DNA of 64,000 nucleotides from Lachnospiraceae bacterium (GTDB taxonomy: Bacteria; Bacillota; Clostridia; Lachnospirales; Lachnospiraceae): NCBI GenBank assembly GCA_022796795.1, contig JAAWJI010000009.1, positions 1 to 64,000 of the forward strand. Direction: 5' to 3'. Made by a program: the position numbers and the translations under genes. Positions within the stretch are counted from its first letter, which is position 1. The number at the start of each line of letters is the position of its first letter. Under the pieces are notes generated by a model. It was not told the origin of the DNA, ran no database searches, and worked only from the letters and a program-made list of their open reading frames with translations. Positions 15,541-24,296 of this stretch are shown in pieces.

Positions 15541-17355
15541 ATGGCAGTAATCGGGATTGATCTGGGGACCACGAACAGCCTGGCTGCCTATTGGAAGGAC
15601 CAGGCAGTGCAGCTGATTGAGAATGAGAAGGGGGAGGTGCTGCTCCCCAGTGTGGTGGGAGCTGTGTCGGGAGAGGGATTCCTGGTGGGAAGAGAGGCCA
15701 AGGAGCGCCTGCTCACTCATCCGGAGGCCACGGCGGCTTCCTTTAAGTGTTTTATGGGGACAGCCCGGGAATATGAGCTGGACGGCAGAGTTTATACCCC
15801 CATGGAGCTGTCCGCCATGGTGTTGGAGCGGATTCGGAAAAATGCAGAGTATGTGCTGAAGGAGGAGATTGAGGAGGCCATCATCACGGTTCCGGCCTAT
15901 TTTAACGATAAGCAGCGAAGCGATACCAAGAAAGCGGCCCAGATTGCGGGACTTAAGGCAGACCGGCTCATCAATGAGCCCTCGGCGGCAGCCCTGGCCT
16001 ATCAGATGAAATACGGGGCGGAGGAAAAGACTCTTCTGGTCTTTGATTTCGGCGGCGGAACTCTGGATTTGTCCTATGTGGAATGCTTTGACAATGTGAT
16101 TGAGATCCTGGCGGTGGCCGGGGACAACCATCTGGGCGGCGACGATATTGACCGGGCCATTGGAGCATATTTTTGCCGCGAAAATGGTCTTCAGGAAGAA
16201 AGCCTGTCCCTGGAGGATCAGGCACAGCTTAGGAAGCTTTCTGAGCAGGCAAAATGTGCTCTGGAGTCCCAGGAAACGGTTCCCATGGAGCTTCAGGTGG
16301 AGGGCAGAAGCTGCCGGGCTGTTTTAGAGGAAGAGATTCTGTTTGAGATCTGTATGCCTATCTTTGGAAAAATCCGGAATCTTTTTCTGCATATTCTGGA
16401 GGATGCAGGCTCCCGGGTGTCCCAGATTGATGACCTGATCATGGTGGGCGGTTCTTCCCGGCTTCCTGTGGTGAAGCGGTTTCTCACCGAGCTTCTGGGG
16501 AAGGAGCCTGTGGTTCTGGGAGATACGGACAAGGTGGTGGCCCTGGGAGCCGGGGCTTACGCAGGGATTCGGCAGCGCCGGGAAGAGATCCGGGATATGC
16601 TGCTCACAGATGTGTGCCCCTTTACCCTGGGAATCGGCGTGCTGAACCGGAGCAATCGGGAAAAGGATATCCTAAGCCCGATGATCGAGCGCAACTCCAC
16701 CCTTCCCGCCTCTCACCGCAGCCGGTTTGTAACCACCAGTGATTTTCAAAAGGAAATTATGGTGCGGATCTATCAGGGCGAGGAGTATTACGTGGACAAC
16801 AATGTATTTCTGGGACAGGTGTCCATTGAGGTGGCTCAGAAACCGGCGGGACAGGCCTGGATTGAGGTGCAGTTTACCTACGATATCAACGGAATTCTCC
16901 ATGTGGCTGCAGAGAATGAAATGGGAGAGAGGCGGCAGGTGCTGCTGGCCAATCAGACACTCAGCGAGGCGGAGCTCAGGCAGTACACCAAAGAGATGGA
17001 AAAGGTCATGGTTCCCCCTGTGCAGCAGCCGGAGAATCAGGAATTACTGGCCCGCTTCCTGCATGAATATGAAAACAGTGTGGGCGGCAGGAGGGAGCAG
17101 ATCGGGGCCATGGTGGGCTGGATTCTCTCAAAGCTAGAGAGCGGCAGGAGAAAGGAGGTCCGAAACGGCGTGGAGACGGCGAAGCGGTGGCTGGAGCAGC
17201 TGGAAATCCAGCGGAATATGCAAGAAGAGCTGCTGTTTGACGGGGAGCTGAAAGAGGGCTCCTGGGAGGAGGAGCCTTTCTGGGGTGAGGAGACCTTCTG
17301 GGAGGAGGAGCCGGAGAAAATAGTTGGTGAGAAGAACGGAGGGGATGAGGAATGA
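15541..17355 (+). CDS. hscC: HscC-like Hsp70 chaperone
   Basis: 604 residues. The ATPase domain shows GIDLGTTNSLAAYW, the conserved AYFNDKQRSDTKKAAQIAG, NEPSAAALAYQ, the phosphate loop VFDFGGGTLDLSYVE and VGGSSRLPVV. A shortened substrate-binding domain follows, then an acidic Trp/Glu tail (WGEETFWEEEPE). It lacks the long lid and EEVD-like end of housekeeping DnaK and resembles HscC, a specialised Hsp70 that in E. coli works with the membrane J-proteins DjlB/DjlC. Here the stop overlaps the start of a large J-domain gene by four bases (ATGA), so the two are translated as a pair. Confidence 0.9.
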   Translation: MAVIGIDLGTTNSLAAYWKDQAVQLIENEKGEVLLPSVVGAVSGEGFLVGREAKERLLTHPEATAASFKCFMGTAREYELDGRVYTPMELSAMVLERIRKNAEYVLKEEIEEAIITVPAYFNDKQRSDTKKAAQIAGLKADRLINEPSAAALAYQMKYGAEEKTLLVFDFGGGTLDLSYVECFDNVIEILAVAGDNHLGGDDIDRAIGAYFCRENGLQEESLSLEDQAQLRKLSEQAKCALESQETVPMELQVEGRSCRAVLEEEILFEICMPIFGKIRNLFLHILEDAGSRVSQIDDLIMVGGSSRLPVVKRFLTELLGKEPVVLGDTDKVVALGAGAYAGIRQRREEIRDMLLTDVCPFTLGIGVLNRSNREKDILSPMIERNSTLPASHRSRFVTTSDFQKEIMVRIYQGEEYYVDNNVFLGQVSIEVAQKPAGQAWIEVQFTYDINGILHVAAENEMGERRQVLLANQTLSEAELRQYTKEMEKVMVPPVQQPENQELLARFLHEYENSVGGRREQIGAMVGWILSKLESGRRKEVRNGVETAKRWLEQLEIQRNMQEELLFDGELKEGSWEEEPFWGEETFWEEEPEKIVGEKNGGDEE

Positions 17356-20300
17356 GCCAGATCTGGGAGCTTTTGGGGATTGAATCTACAGGGGATAAGC
17401 GGGCTGTCCGGAGGGCCTTTGCAGAGCAGGCAAAGCTTCATCACCCAGAGGAGGAGCCGGAGTATTTTGCCAGGCTTAATCAGGCCTACAGGGAAGCGCT
17501 TCGTCAGACGGAGGAGCAGGCTTTTTCGCGGATGCAGAGGGAAAGATCCGGGGAGGACAGGGATAATCGGGAAGAGAATATGTGGGATGCAGGGCAAGCT
17601 GCCGGGGATCAGGAAGACAGACAACTGCAGAGAAACATGGAAAGCCGAATGAACGAGTTGAAACAGACAAACACCCATGACCAGGAAGCTGCCAAGCGTC
17701 AAACGTCTGCAAAGGATGTGAAGGATGAAGCAGATCAGAAAGACAGCGAAGCCGGTGACAGGAAGGAAGAGACAGGGAAAGGTACCGAGGAGACCCTCGA
17801 CACAGCTCAGGGGCAGAATGAGGAGAGCATCCCCTCCCTTCTGGAGCTTCTCCAGGCTGCGGAGGAGCATACCATTCAGGAGAGTATGGAAAAGGGAGCG
17901 CTCCATGATCTGATCCAGCTTTTCGAAAATCCCAAACAGATGAAACAGGCGGACACCTGGAAACGTTTTTTCCTGTCGGAGTCCTTTCTTGGAGAGCAGT
18001 TTTCTCAGGAGTTTACCCGGGGATTGCTGGCTTATCTGACCCGGCAGACGGTCTGTCCGGCAGACAATCTTCCCATGGGATTTCTGCAGGAGCTTGCTAT
18101 TGCCTATGCGTTTATCCCGCATTTTGCAGGGGAAGAATATTTTGATGGGAAAATTTATCCCAAGGAATGGTACAAGGTATCTGTGGAGGACACCTTTCCG
18201 GCTAGAAAATATGCGGCGGAAATCTTTAATATGCAGGGCCGGGACTGCGACCTGAAGTCCATGACAGGCCGTATACTGAGGCAGCCGGCCAACCGGGTCC
18301 GCCATCACGCTTTTTCGGATTATATGACCATGAAGGAGATGAGCGGGAAGGGACAGCTGACAGAACAGGAGAGGGACAAGTGGCAGCATATCCTGGGCCT
18401 ATGTCAGGTGAACTATCTCTACGAACGCAATGGAAAAAGTCTGGGAACAAAGGACTATGAATCACGCAGCGAATGTGTGGTGAAGCTGTATGTGCAGTGG
18501 ATGAAGGATGAAAGGCTGCCGGAGCAGGTGCTGAAATTTTTCTATCAAAAGCTTTCACTCAAGGAGCTGGAGCGCAGCAGTACCCGGGGGCTCTATCGGG
18601 AGTTGAAGGAACAAATATTGGGTCAGTTTCCCCAGGTGGAGGAGGTTCTCTTCGGTGAGGATGGAAAGGAGCAGCAGATTACAAAGCTCTACCGGGTCTA
18701 TTCTAAAATTGTGAATGACAATCAGAATAACTATGAAAGGTCCATCTATGAAGATACGCAGGAGATTCAGGACCGGGTGCAGGAATTCTTTGCCTTGCCG
18801 GAATGGGAGAAGCTGAAAGAGGACCGTGGGCTTTTGAACCGGCTCTGTGACGCCTCCCGGCGGCTTGTGATGCCTCAGTGTCTGGCCCGGCGCATGATTG
18901 CCCATCTGTCCAAGAGCAGCTTCCCGGAGCCTGGGCGGACAGAGGTTATGGAATATCTCCTCCGGTCTCTTAGTACCTACCGGCTGTGCCGGGAGCTGGA
19001 TGATTGCTGTGAGAATGTGGACGCAGAAATAGAAGCGATGGATGCAGAACCTGAAAAGATCTTTGGCAGTCTGGATTTCTGGCAGTATTTTCTCATGCGC
19101 GGATTTGGCTGGAGGCATGGGAGAATCCGGGGCTCCTGGGAGGAGGGCATGCTTTATGAGCTGGATGGGGAATGTTATCTGCCGGCTTACATCCGTTATC
19201 TCTACGCGCCCTCCAAAATCTGGCAGCAGCGGTTTGTGGGCTTTGATGAGGCACAGGAGAGCATAGCGTCCCCTGTAAGCGCCGCATGCCGGCTGCCGGA
19301 CGGCAGGAAGCTTCGTGTGGAATTCCACTATCATTACTGTCTGTATTTTGTGGATGAAGTACAGGTAAATGGGCCGGTGCTGTCCTTGGAAGAGCTGCAA
19401 AAATATGCGAAAGGCCTGGAAAATGCGGAAGAATTTTTCTTTCTCCTGGGAGTCACAGCCATTGAGGATCTGGAGAGGAGCAGCGCCGAAGAACTAATTT
19501 TGGAATGGCTTGAGAAAATACCCATAGATTCCTGGATCTGCCCTGTGGTTGCCAGGCTTCTGGCAGCCGATAATGACCGGGTAAATCTGAAGCCAGAGGG
19601 GCAGGCAGAGGATCTTGGCCGGGCAGAGGATTCTGGGCAGGAAGAGGTTTCTGTCCGGAAAGCGGTCCCCTGGCAGACAGAAGGCTTTGGCGGGTCAGCG
19701 GGCTCTGGAGAGGCGGATACAGTGTGCTACGGGGAGGGAGAACGGTTCTGCTTCCGGGCTATGGTGTCAGCCCGGGAAATCCGGGTATACCGGCTGGCGG
19801 AATTTGGATGGGAGGATCGTATTTTCCGAAAAAGAGAATTCGGGTGGAAGAGATTCCCCTGTATACAGGAAAAGGCCCAGGGCTTTTTGCTGTCCACCAG
19901 GGAAGGACGGCAGGCTGCGGCCCATGCGGTTCTTAAGGATCTTCGGCAGCCCAGGCCCGTGCGTCGGGCCGTCTATGACGTAGAAGGAATGGATGCCGAG
20001 AAAAAGGCAGCTGTGATATTAGAGGCCATGGAGTATCCCGGCCGACCGGAGGGCTATTGTGTGCTGCGCTATGGACAGAAGAAGGAAAGGCGCTATGACC
20101 GTGTTTTCTACGGGGCTTTGGAGCCCTTTGGATTTGATATAAAGGCCCAGTCCCCGGACCATGCCCGGACCATGGACTACCTGCGGTCCGCCTCAAGGAC
20201 GAAAATCAAGGAGCGGTGTATGCCGGCAGGAAGGTTTGGATGGGGCTTCAAATATTCTCATAAATCGGATTACGGCCCTATGTGTGTCTATCTGGGAGAG

Positions 20301-20885
20301 AGCGGGACTTATTACGCCTATGGGGCACTGAAAATGCATCGGGCAGACAGCCTGGCAAAGCTTTTGGCGGAATATTTCTCCGGGGAGCTGGAGGGTGTAA
20401 CAGAGGTGGAGACCTATGAGGGGTGCCTGACCGTGTCCAGACTGGATCACAGGCTGGAATACTGTTATAGCCCGAAGGATGCCCTGGAGTCCCTGTACAG
20501 CCCGAAAGATACCCAGGCGGACCAGTTCACAATATTCGGAAGATCCGGTCAGTGGATGGAATTTGCCGCCTGGCTGGATGAGATTCTAAAGCAGGGTCTT
20601 CCCTCCTGGGTGCAGTGCGTGGCCATAGGTTTGGACTGGGAACAGGGAGGCATCCCGGTGTTTACCGGATTTCGGGATGCAGAAGAGGAAGCAGAGGAGG
20701 AATCGGAAGGAGAATTTCCAGAAGAGAAAGAGCTGTATCGGCCCCAGGGACCTCTTCTGTTCTGGGAGAAGGCCCTGGATGCGGGAGACCGGGAGCGGTC
20801 TCTCTATGAGGCTGTGCAGTGGTATATGAGCTGTGGGGCCTACAGAGAAGTGCTTGGGGATGAAAGGATTCAGGTGCTGATGTAA
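17352..20885 (+). CDS. Giant J-domain protein, co-chaperone partner of the HscC-like Hsp70
   Basis: 1177 residues. The first 55 resemble a J domain (IWELLGIESTGDKRAVRRAF, then LHHPEEEPEYFARLNQAYRE). The essential HPD loop reads HPE, a substitution usually damaging to Hsp70 stimulation. Residues 60-165 are charged and disordered. The remaining thousand residues are cytoplasmic-looking, rich in Trp, Tyr and Glu, without recognised domains or membrane spans. Translational overlap with the upstream Hsp70 argues for a dedicated complex. DjlC-like partners elsewhere are about 480 residues, so the extra length is exceptional and may be the client-binding part. Confidence 0.85.
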   Translation: MSQIWELLGIESTGDKRAVRRAFAEQAKLHHPEEEPEYFARLNQAYREALRQTEEQAFSRMQRERSGEDRDNREENMWDAGQAAGDQEDRQLQRNMESRMNELKQTNTHDQEAAKRQTSAKDVKDEADQKDSEAGDRKEETGKGTEETLDTAQGQNEESIPSLLELLQAAEEHTIQESMEKGALHDLIQLFENPKQMKQADTWKRFFLSESFLGEQFSQEFTRGLLAYLTRQTVCPADNLPMGFLQELAIAYAFIPHFAGEEYFDGKIYPKEWYKVSVEDTFPARKYAAEIFNMQGRDCDLKSMTGRILRQPANRVRHHAFSDYMTMKEMSGKGQLTEQERDKWQHILGLCQVNYLYERNGKSLGTKDYESRSECVVKLYVQWMKDERLPEQVLKFFYQKLSLKELERSSTRGLYRELKEQILGQFPQVEEVLFGEDGKEQQITKLYRVYSKIVNDNQNNYERSIYEDTQEIQDRVQEFFALPEWEKLKEDRGLLNRLCDASRRLVMPQCLARRMIAHLSKSSFPEPGRTEVMEYLLRSLSTYRLCRELDDCCENVDAEIEAMDAEPEKIFGSLDFWQYFLMRGFGWRHGRIRGSWEEGMLYELDGECYLPAYIRYLYAPSKIWQQRFVGFDEAQESIASPVSAACRLPDGRKLRVEFHYHYCLYFVDEVQVNGPVLSLEELQKYAKGLENAEEFFFLLGVTAIEDLERSSAEELILEWLEKIPIDSWICPVVARLLAADNDRVNLKPEGQAEDLGRAEDSGQEEVSVRKAVPWQTEGFGGSAGSGEADTVCYGEGERFCFRAMVSAREIRVYRLAEFGWEDRIFRKREFGWKRFPCIQEKAQGFLLSTREGRQAAAHAVLKDLRQPRPVRRAVYDVEGMDAEKKAAVILEAMEYPGRPEGYCVLRYGQKKERRYDRVFYGALEPFGFDIKAQSPDHARTMDYLRSASRTKIKERCMPAGRFGWGFKYSHKSDYGPMCVYLGESGTYYAYGALKMHRADSLAKLLAEYFSGELEGVTEVETYEGCLTVSRLDHRLEYCYSPKDALESLYSPKDTQADQFTIFGRSGQWMEFAAWLDEILKQGLPSWVQCVAIGLDWEQGGIPVFTGFRDAEEEAEEESEGEFPEEKELYRPQGPLLFWEKALDAGDRERSLYEAVQWYMSCGAYREVLGDERIQVLM

Positions 20886-20923
20886 AAGGCAGGAGGGAAA
20901 CGGCTGCGGCAACAGAACAAAAG

Positions 20924-20948
20924 GCAGCCCTGAGTTTGATAGGGCTGC
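20924..20948. terminator. Bidirectional terminator between the J-protein gene and sigK
   Basis: GCAGCCCT at 20924-20931 pairs with AGGGCTGC at 20941-20948 around nine bases. On the minus strand it is followed by CTTTTGTT and fits termination of sigK; on the plus strand by TCTTAAG. Confidence 0.75.
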
Positions 20949-21014
20949 TCTTAAGTTGTAAATCAGAAGACAGCAAGTGACCTCGTTAAGAGGATTTCCC
21001 GCTTCATGGTTTCC

Positions 21015-21641
21015 TTACCCTGCACATTCCATTCCCCGTCGCAGCTTTTCCACCGCCTTCTTTTCGATTCGGCTTACGTAAGACCTGGAAATTCCCAGCT
21101 GGTCCGCAATCTCTCTCTGGGTATATTCCCTCTGCCCATACAAGCCGTAGCGCATGACCAGCACCTGGCGCTCCCGGTCTGTCAAGTCCTTAGACAGGAT
21201 GCCATAAGCCTTCTGACTGTCGGTTTTCAGGCTAATCTGTGTAAATGCGTCTCTCTCCTCGCTTTCGATCACGTCCAGCAGGTGGATTTCATTTCCTTCC
21301 TTATCCGTTCCAATCGGTTCATAGTAGGAAGTCTCCCGGGAGGTCTTTTTCTTGCTGCGCATAAACATGAGCAGCTCGTTTTCAATACACTTGGCCGCAT
21401 AGGTGGCAAGCTTCCCTTTTCCCTCGTCAAAGGTGGACACGGCCTTGATGAGTCCAATGGTTCCAATGGAAATCAAATCCTCTGTATCATCCTCCGTGCC
21501 CTGATATTTTTTTACAATATGTGCCACCAACCGGAGATTGTGTTCCACCAGAATATTGCGTGCCTGAATATCTCCTTTCTTAAATTTCTGCAGACAGCAG
21601 GATTCCTCTTCCGCCGTAAGTGGTTTCGGAAAAACTTTCAA
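21015..21641 (-). CDS. sigK: RNA polymerase sporulation sigma factor SigK
   Basis: 208 residues. Region 2 has NLRLVAHIVKKYQ, DLISIGTIGLIKAV and FDEGKGKLATYAAKCIENEL; region 4 carries DRERQVLVMRYGLYG and a helix-turn-helix QREIADQLGISRSYVSRIEK. The order and the PIGTDKEGNEIHLLDVIE linker are those of the SigE/SigK sporulation group, best fitting SigK, the late mother-cell factor. The N-terminus begins directly at the core (MKVFPKPLTAEEE), with little sign of a long pro-sequence, so processing may differ from B. subtilis. The gene is uninterrupted, with no skin element. Confidence 0.88.
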   Translation of the reverse strand: MKVFPKPLTAEEESCCLQKFKKGDIQARNILVEHNLRLVAHIVKKYQGTEDDTEDLISIGTIGLIKAVSTFDEGKGKLATYAAKCIENELLMFMRSKKKTSRETSYYEPIGTDKEGNEIHLLDVIESEERDAFTQISLKTDSQKAYGILSKDLTDRERQVLVMRYGLYGQREYTQREIADQLGISRSYVSRIEKKAVEKLRRGMECAG

Positions 21642-21886
21642 GTAGGCACCTCTTTGGTGAGTTTACCATAGTTTATGAAAACCCGCTCAAAGAAGTGCCT
21701 TTCCTCTTTTTATTTATTCGCATATCTCAGAAAAATGACTGGTATACATTTTCTCTAAAGCTGCTTTAATATTTTCCTGCTGGTATCTGTTCTTATATTT
21801 ATCATCCACCATCTATGCAAAAATATCATTATCTACATATGTTATCCCCAGTTAAGCTTTTTATTTTTCAAGATCACACAAAAACC

Positions 21887-21937
21887 TTGACAATCTTACT
21901 CTACAGTTGTAAAATAAAGAAAACACTACAAATGTAG
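21887..21937 (+). promoter_or_regulatory. blaI promoter with two BlaI-type operators
   Basis: TTGACA at 21887-21892, 17-base spacer, TAAAAT at 21910-21915. Two dyads of the BlaI/MecI kind overlap it: CTACAGTTGTAA (21901-21912, across the -10) and CTACAAATGTAG (21926-21937, just after it). Such placement predicts autorepression of the operon. The rest of the 21642-21886 interval is AT-rich and shows no gene. Confidence 0.85.
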
Positions 21938-21949
21938 AGGAGTGATCAT

Positions 21950-22327
21950 ATGAACAGAAACATTCGCCGCCTGCCGGATGCCGAGCAGGAAGTCATGCAG
22001 GCCCTGTGGGCCTGTCAGGTACCTGCGGCCAGAACTGATATCGAGGAGATTCTTTTTCAGACCCATTCCATGGCCATGACCACCCTTTTAACCCTTCTTA
22101 CCAGGCTAAGCGAACGGGGATTTGTCAAAATTGAAAAGGAAGGACGCAGAAGCCTTTACACCCCATGCATCTCCCGGGAGGAATATCTGGCCTCCCAGAG
22201 CAAGAGCTTTTTTGAGAAGCTCTGCGGCGGAAATCTCTCGGTTTTCGCCAGCGCCCTCTGCGACAGCGGTTTAAGCAGGGAAGAGATTGCTCAGCTTCGC
22301 ACGCTTCTGGAAAGGGGGGAGCTATGA
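21950..22327 (+). CDS. BlaI/MecI/CopY-family repressor
   Basis: 125 residues, single winged-helix domain (LPDAEQEVMQALWACQ, MTTLLTLLTRLSERGFVKIE, RRSLYTP) with a C-terminal dimerisation helix. It starts 12 bases after a CTACA-N2-TGTAG operator, behind AGAGGAG. Members repress beta-lactamase or peptidoglycan-stress genes until cleaved by a BlaR1-type membrane protease. The next gene encodes such a protease and overlaps by four bases. No beta-lactamase or penicillin-binding protein gene is adjacent. Confidence 0.92.
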   Translation: MNRNIRRLPDAEQEVMQALWACQVPAARTDIEEILFQTHSMAMTTLLTLLTRLSERGFVKIEKEGRRSLYTPCISREEYLASQSKSFFEKLCGGNLSVFASALCDSGLSREEIAQLRTLLERGEL

Positions 22328-23892
22328 GTCAGGAGATTTTGGTAAGGGGATTAGGCTCTGGTGTTTTCAGCCTGGCGTTTGCATGGGTGGTATTTTCCCG
22401 ATCTGACGAGGAGGGGGAAGGGAGAGGATGGGAAGAGGAGGGCAAAAAATACAGGCCCTATATTTCGGGCTGCCTGCTTCCCTGGTTTTTTCTGCTGATT
22501 ACCCTGCTGGGAATGATTCTCTACGGGGTTGCAGGGGCGGCAAAATTTACTTTGTCCATGTGCTTTGGCATTTTCCTCCACATCAGCGTTTATTACCTGG
22601 TGCTGATTCCGGCAATCCCCCTGTTTCGCCGGTCCATCAGCGCCAGAGCCTGCGCCATGCTGTGGATGCTTCCCAACTATCTCTATATTACCATTCAGAG
22701 TTATATGAGGCTGCCCAGGCCGGGAATTGTGATTTCGGCTCCGGGAACTATGGTGTGGATCATCTTTTTTATCTGGCTGGTTGGCTTTCTGGCGGTATTC
22801 CTCTGGAAGAATGTGGAGCATCTGATCTTCCGCCGGCGTGTCTTATCTGAAGCCATTCCGGTCACAGATCCGGAGGTTCTGTCGGTCTGGGAGAAAGTGA
22901 TTGGGGATATTTACAGGAAAAAGCCCAAGTTCAGGCTGGTTTCCTCTCCAGAGGTAAAGACGCCTCTTTCTGTGGGGCTCTTTTCCCGGACAATCAGGGT
23001 GATTCTGCCCATGCAGAGCTATCGTCCGGAGGAATTGGAGCTGATTCTCCGTCATGAGCTTGTCCATATTGCCAGGGAGGATGCCTGGTCTAAATTTTTC
23101 CTGGTATTCTGTACGGCCATGTGCTGGTTCAATCCCCTCATGTGGGTGGCCATGAGAAAGAGCGCGGAGGATATGGAGCTCAGCTGTGATGAGACAGTGC
23201 TTCTGGGGGCGGATGATAGGGTGCGCAGGGAATATGCAGGGATTCTTTTGAATAACGCCAAAGATCAGCGGGGCTTTACCACCTGTCTCTCCGCTTCGGC
23301 CAATGCTATGCGTTACCGGCTGAAGCATATTGCAAAGCCCTCCAGGCGCCGCAGCGGAGCCCTGGCAGTTGGTCTTCTGTTTTTTGTCCTCTCCATGACC
23401 AGCGGATATGTGGCCCTGGCCTATGGAGGGAGAAGCGGCGGGGAAATTCTAAATTCATTCGGCGATTTTAGTCAGTATTCCATCAGAAGCGTAGGACTGG
23501 CGGAGGGAGATGCTTCCGCGGAATGTGAAATCACAGATGAAAGGGCGTTTTATGAATATCTCTCTTCCCTGACCTTCTGTGAGCTTACAGGAAATTATTC
23601 TTTCTCAGAGAGTGAGAGAAAGCTTGACTGTCTTTTGGATATGCCTGACGGAACCCTGGTAATCACAGTTCTTGATGATGTAATCCGGATAGTGCCTTTG
23701 GGAAGAGATCACGTGAAGTCTTCTTTTTACTATATTACAGACGGCATGGACTGGGAGTTCCTGCATACGATCCTGGCTGCCCATCCGGCCCATTATGCGG
23801 TCTACGCCAGTTTCCGGGGGCAGGATGGCGGCATCTATGAAGGGGAATTTCGGTTTGATGTGGGAAATATTGAGCAAGAAACAGCAGCTTAG
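22324..23892 (+). CDS. M56 family (BlaR1-like) membrane metalloprotease
   Basis: 522 residues. Hydrophobic spans occur near residues 5-20, 48-70, 75-100 and 140-162. The zinc-protease site HELVH is at 244-248 with the third ligand in MELSCDETVL, followed by a further span (ALAVGLLFFVLSMTSGYVAL). The extracellular C-terminal part of about 140 residues lacks the SxxK/KTG penicillin-binding sensor of true BlaR1, so the signal sensed is probably not a beta-lactam in the classical way. It overlaps the repressor gene (ATGA) and should cleave that repressor. Confidence 0.9.
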   Translation: MSQEILVRGLGSGVFSLAFAWVVFSRSDEEGEGRGWEEEGKKYRPYISGCLLPWFFLLITLLGMILYGVAGAAKFTLSMCFGIFLHISVYYLVLIPAIPLFRRSISARACAMLWMLPNYLYITIQSYMRLPRPGIVISAPGTMVWIIFFIWLVGFLAVFLWKNVEHLIFRRRVLSEAIPVTDPEVLSVWEKVIGDIYRKKPKFRLVSSPEVKTPLSVGLFSRTIRVILPMQSYRPEELELILRHELVHIAREDAWSKFFLVFCTAMCWFNPLMWVAMRKSAEDMELSCDETVLLGADDRVRREYAGILLNNAKDQRGFTTCLSASANAMRYRLKHIAKPSRRRSGALAVGLLFFVLSMTSGYVALAYGGRSGGEILNSFGDFSQYSIRSVGLAEGDASAECEITDERAFYEYLSSLTFCELTGNYSFSESERKLDCLLDMPDGTLVITVLDDVIRIVPLGRDHVKSSFYYITDGMDWEFLHTILAAHPAHYAVYASFRGQDGGIYEGEFRFDVGNIEQETAA

Positions 23893-23985
23893 AATGGCAG
23901 AATATTAAAAGAAAATAAATTTTGTGAAATAACTCTAAAAGAAATTGATTTAAGCGCCAGATTATATTACACTGGTAATGTCTTT

Positions 23986-24007
23986 CGGGTCACTTTCTGG
24001 TGACCCG
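23986..24007. other. Hairpin in the interval before the adhesin gene
   Basis: CGGGTCAC and GTGACCCG pair around TTTCTG, without a T-tract. The 23893-24296 interval also contains a possible promoter (TTGATT, 17 bases, TACACT from 23945). Otherwise I see no gene or known riboswitch. Confidence 0.4.
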
Positions 24008-24296
24008 GTATTCAAAGGTACAAATTCTGTACAGGACTCCAAGAGTGAGTAAGAAGGAAAGGCCCAGAGCATGGGGCAGACGGCAAGGGAGGGATGCATG
24101 GCATGTTTTAAGGTTTTCGGAACCATTGGTGTAAGGTCTTGTTTATGTTCAGTGAAATGACCTAGATGGAAATTCAAGGAATTCATTTGACAAAGGATGA
24201 GCGGGATCGTGCACTAGGAGATTCAGGAAAGGTTACAGGGAAACAAAAAGGCAGCAGGACAGCTTGTCTGAACTGTTGCAAACAGGGAGGAATTGG

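Noticed and set aside
15253-16131. Minus-strand open frame of 292 codons opposite lipoprotein and Hsp70 genes
   Set aside because: Antisense to conserved Hsp70 motifs; the Ser/Pro-rich end comes from the repeat tail of the lipoprotein gene.
17037-18389. Minus-strand open frame of 450 codons opposite the Hsp70/J-protein junction
   Set aside because: It is antisense to two overlapping, well-supported genes and has low-complexity Ser/Pro/Leu composition without motifs.
23893-24296. Possible riboswitch before the adhesin gene
   Set aside because: A stable hairpin exists, but I could match no c-di-GMP, SAM or other known aptamer core and no terminator/antiterminator pair.
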